Below the pieces are notes generated by a model. It was not told the origin of the DNA. It saw only the letters and a program-made list of their open reading frames with translations, and searched no databases. From Streptomyces sp. NBC_00414 (GTDB lineage Bacteria > Actinomycetota > Actinomycetes > Streptomycetales > Streptomycetaceae), in contig NZ_CP107935.1 of the NCBI RefSeq assembly GCF_036038375.1, forward strand, positions 5,580,001 through 5,644,000: a stretch of DNA of 64,000 bases, read 5' to 3'. Numbering within the stretch: position 1 is the stretch's first letter; each line of letters opens with the position of its first letter. The position numbers and the translations under genes are program-made. Shown in pieces: positions 52,290 to 60,929 of the stretch.

Positions 52290-52585
52290 CGTGATGTGCG
52301 TGACGTTCCATAACAGTGTGTGACGGAAATGTGGCGCGAGGTGCTGATGCGCAGCACCCTTACTACCTCCCAATGGGTGGCGATGGCCCCGTTTTCAGCG
52401 CTTTTCCGCTCGGATGTGGGCCCTGGTCAGGTATAGGCCAAGCCGCCCTCTCACTCGAAAGAGTGTCGAAGCGACGGCCCGGTAGACCACGTAGGCTCGT
52501 GCCAAGGCGGAATTCGCGCCGGTAAGCCGTATCCGAAGGCAGTACTCACCGCAGTACTCACAGCCGTACGAACCAGGAGCTGATC

Positions 52586-52930
52586 GTGATTCCCGGTGGT
52601 GGCCAGCCCAATATGCAGCAGCTGCTCCAGCAGGCCCAGAAGATGCAACAGGACCTCGCGAACGCCCAGGAGGAGCTGGCGCGGACCGAGGTCGACGGTC
52701 AGGCGGGCGGCGGCCTGGTGAAGGCGACGGTGACGGGCTCCGGCGAACTGCGCGGCCTGGTCATCGACCCGAAGGCCGTGGACCCCGAGGACACCGAGAC
52801 CCTCGCCGACCTGATCGTCGCGGCGGTCCAGGCGGCCAACGAGAACGCCCAGGCGCTCCAGCAGCAGAAGCTCGGCCCGCTCACCCAGGGGCTGGGCGGC
52901 GGCAGCGGCATCCCCGGCCTGCCGTTCTAA
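52586..52930 (+). CDS. ybaB: YbaB/EbfC nucleoid-associated protein
   Basis: 114 residues, GTG start. MQQLLQQAQKMQQDLANAQEELARTEVDGQAGGGLVKATVTGSGELRGLVIDPKAVDPEDTETLADLIVAAVQAANENAQ is the classic YbaB fold; a Gly/Pro tail follows. DNA-binding dimer, commonly located before recR as here (110 bases). Confidence 0.95.
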   Translation: MIPGGGQPNMQQLLQQAQKMQQDLANAQEELARTEVDGQAGGGLVKATVTGSGELRGLVIDPKAVDPEDTETLADLIVAAVQAANENAQALQQQKLGPLTQGLGGGSGIPGLPF

Positions 52931-53040
52931 GTCAACCCGGCGGTCCCTTCTAAGAAGGCCGACCGCCAACTACCGTACGTACGAAGAGAGCAAGCGCGAC
53001 TACGGTACGTACAGAGTCCGTGGGAACAGGAAGGCAATCC

Positions 53041-53640
53041 GTGTACGAAGGCGTGGTCCAGGACCTCATCGACGAGCTGGGGCGACTGCCCGGCGTCGGT
53101 CCCAAGAGCGCGCAGCGGATCGCCTTCCACATCCTCCAGGCGGAGCCGACGGACGTACGCCGGCTCGCGCAGTGCCTCATGGAGGTCAAGGCGAAGGTCC
53201 GCTTCTGCGCCACCTGCGGGAACGTGGCGCAGGAGGAGCTGTGCAACATCTGCCGCGACCCGCGCCGCGACCTCTCGGTCATCTGTGTGGTCGAGGAGCC
53301 GAAGGACGTGGTCGCGGTCGAGCGGACCCGCGAGTTCCGGGGCAAGTACCACGTGCTCGGCGGTGCGATCAGCCCGATCGAGGGCGTGGGACCGGACGAC
53401 CTGCGCATAAGGGAACTGCTGGCGCGGCTCGCCGACGGCGCGGTCACGGAGCTGATCCTGGCAACGGACCCGAACCTGGAGGGCGAGGCCACGGCCACCT
53501 ACCTCGCCCGCATGATCAAGCCCATGGGTCTGCGGGTCACCCGCCTCGCCAGCGGGCTGCCGGTGGGCGGTGACCTTGAGTACGCCGACGAGGTCACCCT
53601 GGGCCGCGCCTTCGAGGGAAGGCGGCTGCTGGATGTCTGA
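53041..53640 (+). CDS. recR: Recombination mediator RecR
   Basis: 199 residues from the GTG at 53041 (MYEGVVQDLIDELGRLPGVGPKSAQRIAFHIL). HhH motif, then the zinc finger CATCGNVAQEELCNICRDPRRD (four Cys), then the Toprim domain ICVVEEPKDVVAVERT and ILATDPNLEGEATATYLA. Loads RecA in RecFOR repair. The last bases of the gene are partly duplicated about 75 bases downstream at the next gene start. Confidence 0.97.
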   Translation: MYEGVVQDLIDELGRLPGVGPKSAQRIAFHILQAEPTDVRRLAQCLMEVKAKVRFCATCGNVAQEELCNICRDPRRDLSVICVVEEPKDVVAVERTREFRGKYHVLGGAISPIEGVGPDDLRIRELLARLADGAVTELILATDPNLEGEATATYLARMIKPMGLRVTRLASGLPVGGDLEYADEVTLGRAFEGRRLLDV

Positions 53641-53714
53641 ACGACTGGTTGATGTACGGAACGAAGTTCTTGACGAACTTCTCCACGGAGTTCTTGAGGA
53701 AGGCCGGCTTCTAG

Positions 53715-54380
53715 ATGTCTGACGCCACGCTGCACGCGACCGCTCCGGACCCCGACGACTTCTCGGTCCAGATCGCGGATCAGATCGAGAGCTTCCTCGT
53801 CGCCGTGACAGAGGTCGCGAGAGGCGACGAGCCCGACTCGGCCGTCCCCTTCCTGCTCCTGGAGGTCTCCCAGCTCCTGCTGGCCGGCGGCCGTCTGGGC
53901 GCGCACGAGGACATCCTTCCCGACGAGCGCTACGAGCCGGACCTGGGCCCCGAGCCGGACGTCGACGAGCTGCGCGAACGTCTCGCCGAGATGCTCGACC
54001 CGGTCGACGTCTACTCCGAGGTCTTCGACCCGTACGAGCCCCGCAAGCCCCCGGTCCCGGCCCGGATCTCGGACGACCTGGCCGATGTCATGGCGGATCT
54101 GCGCCACGGCATGGCCCACTACCGGGCCGGCCGCACCACGGAGGCCATGTGGTGGTGGCAGTTCTCGTACTTCTCGAACTGGGGCTCCACCGCCTCGGCC
54201 ACCCTCCGCGCCCTCCAGTCCCTGGTGGCGCACGTCCGCCTGAACCAGCCCCTGCAGGAGCTGGACGGCCTGGACACCGACCAGGAGCTGAGCGAGGCCG
54301 CCCTCGAAGAGGAGGCGGGCCGCGTGATGGCGGAGGAGATCGCGGCTCCGCTGGGCCTGGGACTGCGCAAGGTCAAGTAG
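53715..54380 (+). CDS. DUF5063 domain protein
   Basis: 221 residues. FSVQIADQIESFLVAVTEVARGDEPDSAVPFLLLEVSQLLLAGGRLGAHEDILPDERYEPDLGPEPDVDELRERLAEML and WWWQFSYFSNWGSTASATLRALQSLVAHVRLN match DUF5063, an actinobacterial family after recR of unknown function. Soluble, helical. Possible co-transcription with ybaB-recR. Confidence 0.8.
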   Translation: MSDATLHATAPDPDDFSVQIADQIESFLVAVTEVARGDEPDSAVPFLLLEVSQLLLAGGRLGAHEDILPDERYEPDLGPEPDVDELRERLAEMLDPVDVYSEVFDPYEPRKPPVPARISDDLADVMADLRHGMAHYRAGRTTEAMWWWQFSYFSNWGSTASATLRALQSLVAHVRLNQPLQELDGLDTDQELSEAALEEEAGRVMAEEIAAPLGLGLRKVK

Positions 54381-54904
54381 CGCGGAGACGACGCGGCGTA
54401 CGAGGGTGGGACCGGATACCTACGGCCCCACCCTCTCCAGTACCTGGACTTCAGGGAGCGCGAGCGAGAAGCGATCAGCCTCCGGTGGTACGAGGTCGCC
54501 ACGACCCCCACCGTCGTCCCCGTACGTGACACCGAACCCGCCGCCGGTGATCCCCGCCCCCGCCCGGGCCGCGTCCATCGCCGCAGCTCAGCCCGGCGTC
54601 CGGGGCCCGGCTCAGGGGGCACGTCGGACGGGGCACCCGAAATCCACCCTCACGCGTGTGACCCGGCGCACTTTGCGAGTGAGCCGAGTCCCGGCCGGGC
54701 AGATGCGGTCCTGGAGCGGCCGGAGGGCCGGACGACGGACGCCGACCGATCGGACGTCCGTACGGCCGGGTCCGACCGGCCCGGGTGATCAGCAAGTGAG
54801 CGGGACGTCTCACGATGCGATATCGCCCGGGTGGAATTCGGCCGCTCGTTAGACTGAGCCGACCGCAGTCGTGCGGTACGAGACGGACTGAGCGAGGAGC
54901 GCAC
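54381..54904 (+). other. Intergenic stretch before aspartokinase
   Basis: 524 bases without a convincing gene. Reading frames here are short or lack family features. The last 100 bases before 54905 probably hold the ask promoter and leader (GGCCGCTCGTTAGACTGAG at about 54840 looks like a -10 region). Confidence 0.45.
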
Positions 54905-56179
54905 GTGGGCCTTGTCGTGCAGAAGTACGGAGGTTCCTCCGTAGCCGATGCCGAGGGCATCAAGCGTGTCGCCAAGCGAATCGTCGACGCCAAGAAGAAC
55001 GGCCATCAGGTCGTTGTCGTGGTGTCGGCGATGGGTGACACGACGGATGAGCTGATCGATCTCGCCGAGCAGGTATCCCCGATCCCTGCCGGGCGTGAGT
55101 TCGACATGCTGCTGACCGCCGGAGAGCGGATCTCCATGGCCCTGCTGGCCATGGCGATCAAAAACCTGGGCCACGAGGCCCAGAGCTTCACCGGCAGCCA
55201 GGCAGGCGTGATCACCGACTCCGTCCACAACAAAGCGCGCATCATCGATGTCACGCCGGGCCGCATCAGGACGGCGCTCGACGAGGGCAACATCGCGATC
55301 GTCGCCGGGTTCCAGGGCGTCAGCCAGGACAAGAAGGACATCACCACACTGGGCCGCGGCGGGTCCGACACGACCGCCGTCGCCCTCGCTGCCGCCCTCG
55401 ACGCCGAGGTCTGCGAGATCTACACGGACGTCGACGGTGTGTTCACCGCCGACCCGCGGGTGGTGAAGAAGGCCCGGAAGATCGACTGGATCTCCTCCGA
55501 GGACATGCTGGAGCTCGCCGCCTCCGGCTCCAAGGTGCTGCTGCACCGCTGCGTCGAGTACGCACGCCGTTACAACATCCCGATCCACGTCCGCTCGTCC
55601 TTCTCGGGACTGCCGGGCACCTGGGTCAGCAACGAGAATCCGCAAGGGGACGCGCAGGTGGAGCACGCCATCATCTCCGGAGTCGCGCACGACATCTCCG
55701 AAGCCAAGATCACGGTCGTCGGAGTCCCGGACAAGCCGGGCGAGGCCGCGGTGATCTTCCGGGCCATCGCGGACGCCGAGGTCAACATCGACATGATCGT
55801 GCAGAACGTGTCCGCGGCCTCCACGGGCCTCACGGACATCTCCTTCACCCTTCCCAAGTCGGAGGGCCGCAAGGCCATCGACGCGCTGAAGAAGGCCAAG
55901 GACGCGATCGGCTTCGACTCGCTGCGCTACGACGACCAGATCGGCAAGATCTCCCTGGTCGGCGCGGGTATGAAGACCAACCCGGGCGTCACCGCCTCGT
56001 TCTTCCAGGCGCTGTCCGACGCGGGCGTGAACATCGAGCTGATCTCGACCTCCGAGATCCGCATCTCGGTCGTGACCCGCCAGGACGACGTCAACGAGGC
56101 CGTGCGCGCCGTGCACACCGCCTTCGGACTCGACTCCGACAGCGACGAGGCCGTCGTCTACGGAGGCACCGGACGATGA
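54905..56179 (+). CDS. ask: Aspartate kinase (alpha subunit)
   Basis: 424 residues, GTG start with GAGGAGC upstream. LVVQKYGGSSVADAEGIKRVAKRIV (substrate/ATP N-terminus), TAGERISMALLAMAI, TLGRGGSDTTAVALAAALDAEVCEIYTDVDGVFTADPR, then two ACT domains from about 265 (ITVVGVPDKPGEAAVIFRAIADAEVNIDMIVQN). Phosphorylates aspartate, the entry to lysine, threonine, methionine and diaminopimelate. Followed 28 bases later by asd. Confidence 0.97.
   Translation: MGLVVQKYGGSSVADAEGIKRVAKRIVDAKKNGHQVVVVVSAMGDTTDELIDLAEQVSPIPAGREFDMLLTAGERISMALLAMAIKNLGHEAQSFTGSQAGVITDSVHNKARIIDVTPGRIRTALDEGNIAIVAGFQGVSQDKKDITTLGRGGSDTTAVALAAALDAEVCEIYTDVDGVFTADPRVVKKARKIDWISSEDMLELAASGSKVLLHRCVEYARRYNIPIHVRSSFSGLPGTWVSNENPQGDAQVEHAIISGVAHDISEAKITVVGVPDKPGEAAVIFRAIADAEVNIDMIVQNVSAASTGLTDISFTLPKSEGRKAIDALKKAKDAIGFDSLRYDDQIGKISLVGAGMKTNPGVTASFFQALSDAGVNIELISTSEIRISVVTRQDDVNEAVRAVHTAFGLDSDSDEAVVYGGTGR
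55658..56179 (+). CDS. ask: Aspartate kinase beta subunit (internal in-frame start)
   Basis: GTG at codon 252 of ask, reading MEHAIISGVAHDISEAKITVVG, with AAGGGGA (55644-55650) 7 bases upstream. Gram-positive and actinobacterial lysine-sensitive aspartokinases are known alpha2beta2 enzymes whose regulatory beta subunit (173 residues here) arises from such an internal start. Activity of this start is inferred, not shown. Confidence 0.65.
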   Translation: MEHAIISGVAHDISEAKITVVGVPDKPGEAAVIFRAIADAEVNIDMIVQNVSAASTGLTDISFTLPKSEGRKAIDALKKAKDAIGFDSLRYDDQIGKISLVGAGMKTNPGVTASFFQALSDAGVNIELISTSEIRISVVTRQDDVNEAVRAVHTAFGLDSDSDEAVVYGGTGR

Positions 56180-56207
56180 CCGTCCTCTCGTACGGAGGCG
56201 TACGACG

Positions 56208-57257
56208 ATGACCGGGCGGCCGACGCTCGCGGTCGTGGGCGCGACCGGAGCCGTCGGCACGGTCATGCTCCAGATCCTGTCCCAGCACGCGGACATCTGG
56301 GGCGAGATCCGCCTGGTCGCCTCACCGCGCTCGGCCGGCCGCAAGCTGGCCGTGCGCGGCGAGCAGGTCGAGGTGGTGGCCCTCACCGAGGAGGCCTTCG
56401 ACGGGGTCGACGTCGCCATGTTCGACGTACCCGACGAGGTGGCCGAGCGCTGGGCGCTGGTGGCGGCCGCCAAGGGTGCCGTCGTGGTCGACAACTCCGG
56501 CGCGTTCCGGATGGACCCCGAGGTGCCGCTCGTGGTGCCCGAGGTCAATCCGCACGCCGCCCGCGTCCGGCCGCGCGGCATCATCGCCAACCCCAACTGC
56601 ACGACCCTTTCGATGATCGTGGCCCTGGGCGCGCTGCACGCCGAGTTCGGGCTGCGCGAGCTGGTGGTGTCCTCGTACCAGGCGGTGAGCGGGGCCGGGC
56701 AGCGTGGCGTCGACACCCTGCGGCAGCAGCTGAAACTCGTTGCCGGTACGGAACTGGGGACGACCCCCGGCGACGTACGACGGGCCGTGGGGGACAACAC
56801 CGGGCCGTTCCCGGAACCGGTGGCGCTCAATGTGGTGCCGTGGGCCGGGACCGTGCGTGAGGACGGCTGGTCCTCGGAGGAGATGAAGGTGCGGGACGAG
56901 TCCCGCAAGATCCTCGGACTGCCGAAACTGCCCGTCGCCGTCACGTGTGTCCGTGTGCCGGTCGTCACTGTGCACTCCCTGACCGTCCACGCCCGTTTCC
57001 AGGGCGAGGTGACGGTGGGCAGGGCGCGGGAGATCCTCGCCACGGCGCCCGGGGTGGTGCTCTTCGACAACCCGGAGGCGGGGGAGTTCCCGACACCGGC
57101 CGACGTCGTCGGTACGGACCCCACCTGGGTCGGGCGGGTGCGCCGGGCCCTCGACGACCCGACGGCGCTGGAGCTCTTCGTCTGCGGGGACAACCTGCGC
57201 AAGGGTGCCGCGCTGAACACCGCGCAGATCGCCGAACTGGTGGCGGCCGAGCTCTGA
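56208..57257 (+). CDS. asd: Aspartate-semialdehyde dehydrogenase
   Basis: 349 residues. TLAVVGATGAVGTVMLQIL (NADP loop), VVDNSGAFRMDPEVPLVVPEVNPHA, the catalytic Cys in IIANPNCTTLSMIVALGAL at about 131, SYQAVSGAGQRGVDTLRQQ, and a CVRVPVVTVHSLTVHARF segment with the active-site His. Reduces aspartyl phosphate made by Ask; same operon. A terminator follows directly. Confidence 0.97.
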   Translation: MTGRPTLAVVGATGAVGTVMLQILSQHADIWGEIRLVASPRSAGRKLAVRGEQVEVVALTEEAFDGVDVAMFDVPDEVAERWALVAAAKGAVVVDNSGAFRMDPEVPLVVPEVNPHAARVRPRGIIANPNCTTLSMIVALGALHAEFGLRELVVSSYQAVSGAGQRGVDTLRQQLKLVAGTELGTTPGDVRRAVGDNTGPFPEPVALNVVPWAGTVREDGWSSEEMKVRDESRKILGLPKLPVAVTCVRVPVVTVHSLTVHARFQGEVTVGRAREILATAPGVVLFDNPEAGEFPTPADVVGTDPTWVGRVRRALDDPTALELFVCGDNLRKGAALNTAQIAELVAAEL

Positions 57258-57261
57258 CCTG

Positions 57262-57286
57262 GCCCGGGAGCCGTCGGCTCCCGGGC
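57262..57286 (+). terminator. Terminator after asd
   Basis: Perfect 11-bp stem GCCCGGGAGCC / GGCTCCCGGGC with a GTC loop, starting 5 bases after the asd stop. Confidence 0.85.
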
Positions 57287-57447
57287 GGATCGGCGATCCG
57301 GTGTCCTGTGCGGGCGGCTCCGGACAGGAAATCCGCTGGTCGTAAGTTGAATGTTTTGTAGGATCTGTGCGACTTCTGTGGTTCGATCGTGGCCGAAGCT
57401 GTGGTCCGGACCACTTGAATCCAAGCCTCTGGCGTTCGACGATTTTC

Positions 57448-57483
57448 CTCCCCGTTCTCCGCAACCGCGCGGAGGGCGGGGAG
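57448..57483 (+). promoter_or_regulatory. 15-bp hairpin in the gap before the sigma factor
   Basis: CTCCCCGTTCTCCGC (57448-57462) pairs with GCGGAGGGCGGGGAG (57469-57483), two G-U pairs included, loop AACCGC, followed by CGTCTTT. It could be a second terminator or a leader structure of the sigma-factor transcript. The remaining part of 57287-57651 shows no gene. Confidence 0.5.
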
Positions 57484-57651
57484 CGTCTTTGCGGTCGCCC
57501 TTCAGGGGTGACCGGACGCCACGTTCATATGGGGCATAGGGGATGAGCTTTTACGTATGAGGACACTTAGCGCACCGTCTGTTCCGCAGTCCGACGTAAA
57601 AGTGATGCCTGCCGCGTACAACCCCGACGGGGGGACGCGTGTCCAACTGGC

Positions 57652-58320
57652 GTGGCTGAGGTACTCGAATTCACTGTGGCGACGCGGGGCACGACCCTTC
57701 GTCCGCCCCGCCGACCCCGCACGTCCGGCGCGTCCGGCGGCGGCATGCCGGTGATCGCCCCCATGCCCGCAGCGCGGCCGACCCGCATCCCGAATCAGCG
57801 TGAAGGCGCTGACGAGGCCCTGGCGGCCGGCACCACCGTCGACCATCTGACCGAGACCTACCGCGCCCACTACAGGTCGCTCCTCGGCCTCGCGGCGCTG
57901 CTCCTCGACGACACCGCGTCCTGCGAGGACGTCGTCCAGGAGGCCTTCATCCGGGTGCACTCGGCGCGCAAGCGCGTGCGTGACCCGGAGAAGACGCTCG
58001 CCTACCTGCGCCAGACCGTCGTCAACCTCTCGCGCTCCGCACTGCGTCGGCGCATCCTCGGCCTGAAGCTCCTCTCCAAGCCGATGCCCGACATGGCGAG
58101 CGCGGAGGAGGGCGCGTACGACCTGCTGGAGCGCGACGCCCTGATCAAGGCGATGAAGGGACTCCAGAGACGCCAGCGCGAGGTCCTCGTCCTGCGGTAC
58201 TTCGCGGACATGACCGAGGCGCAGGTCGCCGAGACCCTCGGCGTCTCGCTGGGCTCGGTGAAGGCGTACGGGTCGCGAGGCATCGCCGCGCTGCGCGTCG
58301 CCATGGAGGCACCGGCATGA
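57652..58320 (+). CDS. SigE-family ECF-type RNA polymerase sigma factor
   Basis: 222 residues, GTG start; the first 55 residues are a disordered leader and a start at 57745 is possible. Sigma-2 region DHLTETYRAHYRSLLGLAALLLDDTASCEDVVQEAFIRVHSARKRVRDPEKTLAYLRQTVVNLSRSALRRR, sigma-4 region GLQRRQREVLVLRYFADMTEAQVAETLGVSLGSVKAYGSRGIAALRVAM. Stop overlaps the next gene (ATGA), which is a single-pass membrane protein and may be its anti-sigma partner. Confidence 0.9.
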   Translation: MAEVLEFTVATRGTTLRPPRRPRTSGASGGGMPVIAPMPAARPTRIPNQREGADEALAAGTTVDHLTETYRAHYRSLLGLAALLLDDTASCEDVVQEAFIRVHSARKRVRDPEKTLAYLRQTVVNLSRSALRRRILGLKLLSKPMPDMASAEEGAYDLLERDALIKAMKGLQRRQREVLVLRYFADMTEAQVAETLGVSLGSVKAYGSRGIAALRVAMEAPA

Positions 58321-59843
58321 GCGGGTACGACGAACGAGCACGCCACGACGAGCACGGTCGCCACGGCGACGACGACGAGCAAGAGCAGCACGCTGGGAAC
58401 GGAACTGTGAATCACGGCCCCTCGGAGAACTCGGGCCCGGAAGAGTCGGGCCCCTCGGACACGCAAGGCCGCCCGGCGGAACGCTCGCCGGACGGTCCCT
58501 CGGACGAATCACCGGGCACGCCCCTGGAGAACGCCTCCGGCGACGCGTCGGAGAAGACCTCCGACGACGCACCGACCAAGGCTTCGGGCAAGGGCTCGGG
58601 CGACGGCTCGGCCAAGGGTTCTGGCAGCCTGCCGGGCGACGTGCCGGACGTCTCCTCCTCGGGTGACTCCTCGGACGGTTCCTCGGACGACTCCGGTACG
58701 GAGTCCGCGAGCCCGGAGCCGGGACGCGCGGGCGGGTCCGGCGCCGACGGGCCCGGCCTCCCCGGTCCGGGGTTCGGTGCCGGTCTCGGTGCCGACGACT
58801 CCGGTGCGGACGGCTCCGGGGACGACGGCTCCGGGGACGACGGGTCCGCAACGGACGTGTTCGGCTCCGACGAGTTGGCCCTGCGGCGGCTGCTGCACCA
58901 GGCCGTGGAGGAGATCGAGCCGACCGACGGCACGCTGGACCATCTGCGGCGGGCGGTACCGGCCAGGCGGGCGCGCAAGCGCCAGGCCCTCGTCGGTATG
59001 GCCGCCGCCGCGCTCTTCATCGGCACGGCCGTCCCGGCCCTCGTGCACGTCTCGAACTCGACGGGCCCCAACGCCGACCCGTCCGTGGTCGGCAAGTCCT
59101 CGGCCACCCAGGGTGGCGCGAACGAGGGCAAGGAAGCCTCCTCGGGGAACGGCTCCGGCGGTTCCGGGGGCTCCTCCAAGGGCTCGGGCAAGGGTGACAA
59201 GAAGGGCGACACCGGCAAGGGCAAGGGAGGCGACGGCGGGACCTCCGGGGCCCAGCCCACCAACTCCACCGCGGTCTCGTCCACCTGCACGACGACGCAG
59301 CTCATCGCCGGCAGCGGCGGCGCGGGCGCACCCGACGCCGCCGGCGTGGTCTACGGCACCTTCACCGTCACCAACGTCTCCACCACCGGCTGTACGGTCG
59401 TCGGCGACGGCTCGGTCTCCCCGATCGCGGTGGGCGCCGCGGACCAGTCGAAGCTCAGCGCGGTTCCCCATGTGGCGGGCGACGCGGCCTCCGGGCTCCC
59501 CGACCCGTCCACCTACGCCTCCTCCCTGGTGCTGCAGCCGGGCCAGGCGTACTACGTGAAGTTCGCCTGGGTGCCGTCGGAGACCTGCCCGACCAGTGGA
59601 GGCAGCGGCGGCGGGGACCCCTCGCCCGACCCGACCCCCACGGAGAACCCCAGCGGTGGCAGCGGCGGTACCTCCGAGGGCGCCACCGGCGAGGAAACCC
59701 AGCTCATGAGGGCCGACGGGACCGTCGACGGAAGCGTCAGCGTGTCCTACGCGGCCGAGGGCGGCGCACCCGCGGCCTCGACGACCGTGCCCAACGCGTG
59801 TGCCGGGACGGTCATCAGGACCGGCGTGCTGGCCGGCTCCTGA
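58317..59843 (+). CDS. Single-pass membrane protein coupled to the sigma factor
   Basis: 508 residues. A long acidic disordered N-part (Ser/Gly/Asp repeats, about 1-180) leads to a short helical block DELALRRLLHQAVEEIEPTDGTLDHLRRAVPARRARKRQALVG, one membrane helix AAAALFIGTAVPALVHV (about 222-240), a Gly/Lys-rich spacer, and an outer beta-like domain with Cys residues (STCTTTQLIAG, VSTTGCTVVGDGSVSP, SETCPTSGG). The helical block plus helix resembles the membrane-anchoring part of anti-sigma factors; no ZAS zinc motif is seen. Role inferred from overlap. Confidence 0.7.
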   Translation: MSGYDERARHDEHGRHGDDDEQEQHAGNGTVNHGPSENSGPEESGPSDTQGRPAERSPDGPSDESPGTPLENASGDASEKTSDDAPTKASGKGSGDGSAKGSGSLPGDVPDVSSSGDSSDGSSDDSGTESASPEPGRAGGSGADGPGLPGPGFGAGLGADDSGADGSGDDGSGDDGSATDVFGSDELALRRLLHQAVEEIEPTDGTLDHLRRAVPARRARKRQALVGMAAAALFIGTAVPALVHVSNSTGPNADPSVVGKSSATQGGANEGKEASSGNGSGGSGGSSKGSGKGDKKGDTGKGKGGDGGTSGAQPTNSTAVSSTCTTTQLIAGSGGAGAPDAAGVVYGTFTVTNVSTTGCTVVGDGSVSPIAVGAADQSKLSAVPHVAGDAASGLPDPSTYASSLVLQPGQAYYVKFAWVPSETCPTSGGSGGGDPSPDPTPTENPSGGSGGTSEGATGEETQLMRADGTVDGSVSVSYAAEGGAPAASTTVPNACAGTVIRTGVLAGS

Positions 59844-59851
59844 CCACGGCG

Positions 59852-59873
59852 GGCCCGGGCTGCGGCCCGGGCC
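59852..59873. terminator. Bidirectional terminator
   Basis: 9-bp perfect stem GGCCCGGGC / GCCCGGGCC with a TGCG loop between the converging membrane-protein and SURF1 genes. Confidence 0.7.
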
Positions 59874-59889
59874 TGTGCCGGCCGCCGTA

Positions 59890-60768
59890 TCAGGCGCTGG
59901 GCGAGGAAGCGCTGGGCGAGGAAGCGGTGGGGGCCGAAGCGAGGCGCTCGCCCTCCGCCGGAGTCTCCTCCGTGCGATCCGCGGGGGCCCTGGGATCCGT
60001 GGGGTCCTCGGAATCCGTGAGGCCCAGCTCCGCGTCCTGCGCGAACTCCACCTCGCGCCGCATCAGCCGGAACCACATGAAGACCACGAAGCCCGCGAAG
60101 ACGAACCACTCACCGGTGTAGCCCAGGTTCTGAAAGGCCTTCAGGTCCAGGCCCGTGTCCGAAGCCGCCGCGGCGGGCACGGCCTTCATCCCCGGGTCGG
60201 CTTCGGCGAGCGTGATCCACGCGTCGTACATCTTGTACGGCACGAGGTTCACCAGCGACGCCGAGCTGATCGCGCCGGTCTGTCCGGCGGGGAGCCCGCC
60301 GGCCGCGGGCACGCCGTTCGACCCGGGTGTCTCCGATGCCTGGAGCGCGCCGGTCACGGTGACCTCGCCGGCCGGAGCCGCCGGGGCCTTCGCGGTGTCG
60401 GCGTCACCGGCGAGCCAGCCCCGGACCACCGGCAGGGCCCTGCCGTCGTCGGTGCGCAGCATCGTCAGGACGTAGAAGCCGCGCTTGTCGTCCAGCTCCC
60501 GGCCGGGCACGAGCAACTGCTTCCCGTACCGGCCCGTCGCCGTGGCCTGCTTGCCCGACGTCTTCTTGTCCACCGGCAGCAGCCGGGCGAGCGGCCGCGG
60601 AGCCTGGGTCTTGGCCGCCGAGGCCTGTGCGCCGGCGTCTCGGTGGTCCTGGACCCGGTCCTCGAACCGGCTCAACTGCCATGACCCCATGAACACACAG
60701 AAGGGGATGGCCAACAGCACGAAGACGTTGATCCCCCACCAGCGGGGCGTCAGCAGGAACCGGTACAC
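59890..60768 (-). CDS. SURF1-family cytochrome oxidase assembly protein
   Basis: 292 residues from the GTG at 60768 (VYRFLLTPRWWGINVFVLLAIPFCVFMGSWQLSRFEDR). The first helix and W-Q-x-x-R pattern, the outer loop with RYGKQLLVPGRELDDKRGFYVLTMLRTDDGRALPVVRGWLAGD, and the second helix WFVFAGFVVFMWFRLMRRE are the SURF1 layout. Membrane protein helping haem a insertion into cytochrome c oxidase. The longer frame upstream to 62019 is not coding. A 60-residue tail is acidic and Ala/Ser-rich. Confidence 0.88.
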   Translation of the reverse strand: MYRFLLTPRWWGINVFVLLAIPFCVFMGSWQLSRFEDRVQDHRDAGAQASAAKTQAPRPLARLLPVDKKTSGKQATATGRYGKQLLVPGRELDDKRGFYVLTMLRTDDGRALPVVRGWLAGDADTAKAPAAPAGEVTVTGALQASETPGSNGVPAAGGLPAGQTGAISSASLVNLVPYKMYDAWITLAEADPGMKAVPAAAASDTGLDLKAFQNLGYTGEWFVFAGFVVFMWFRLMRREVEFAQDAELGLTDSEDPTDPRAPADRTEETPAEGERLASAPTASSPSASSPSA

Positions 60769-60781
60769 AACCCCAAAGGTA

Positions 60782-60848
60782 CGGGGCCCTTGCGGGGAGC
60801 GCGGTCGAGGGGGGTGCCTCAGCCCCGGCCCCGCCTGCAAGGGCCCCG
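60782..60848 (-). terminator. Possible long hairpin between S9 peptidase and SURF1
   Basis: CGGGGCCCTTGC (60782-60793) and GCAAGGGCCCCG (60837-60848) pair perfectly over 12 bp with a 43-base GC-rich loop that can fold further. On the minus strand it follows the S9 peptidase and precedes SURF1. Confidence 0.5.
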
Positions 60849-60929
60849 GTGCCACGGACGGACTCCGGCGGCCTGCGGCGGTTCCCGGCGGTCTGCGGCG
60901 GCGACGGCTACCGGTGGCCGCCGCCGCGG

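Noticed and set aside
54406..54852. 148-codon frame between DUF5063 and ask
   Set aside because: Pro/Ser/Arg-rich, no family, no ribosome site; the gap more likely contains the ask promoter.
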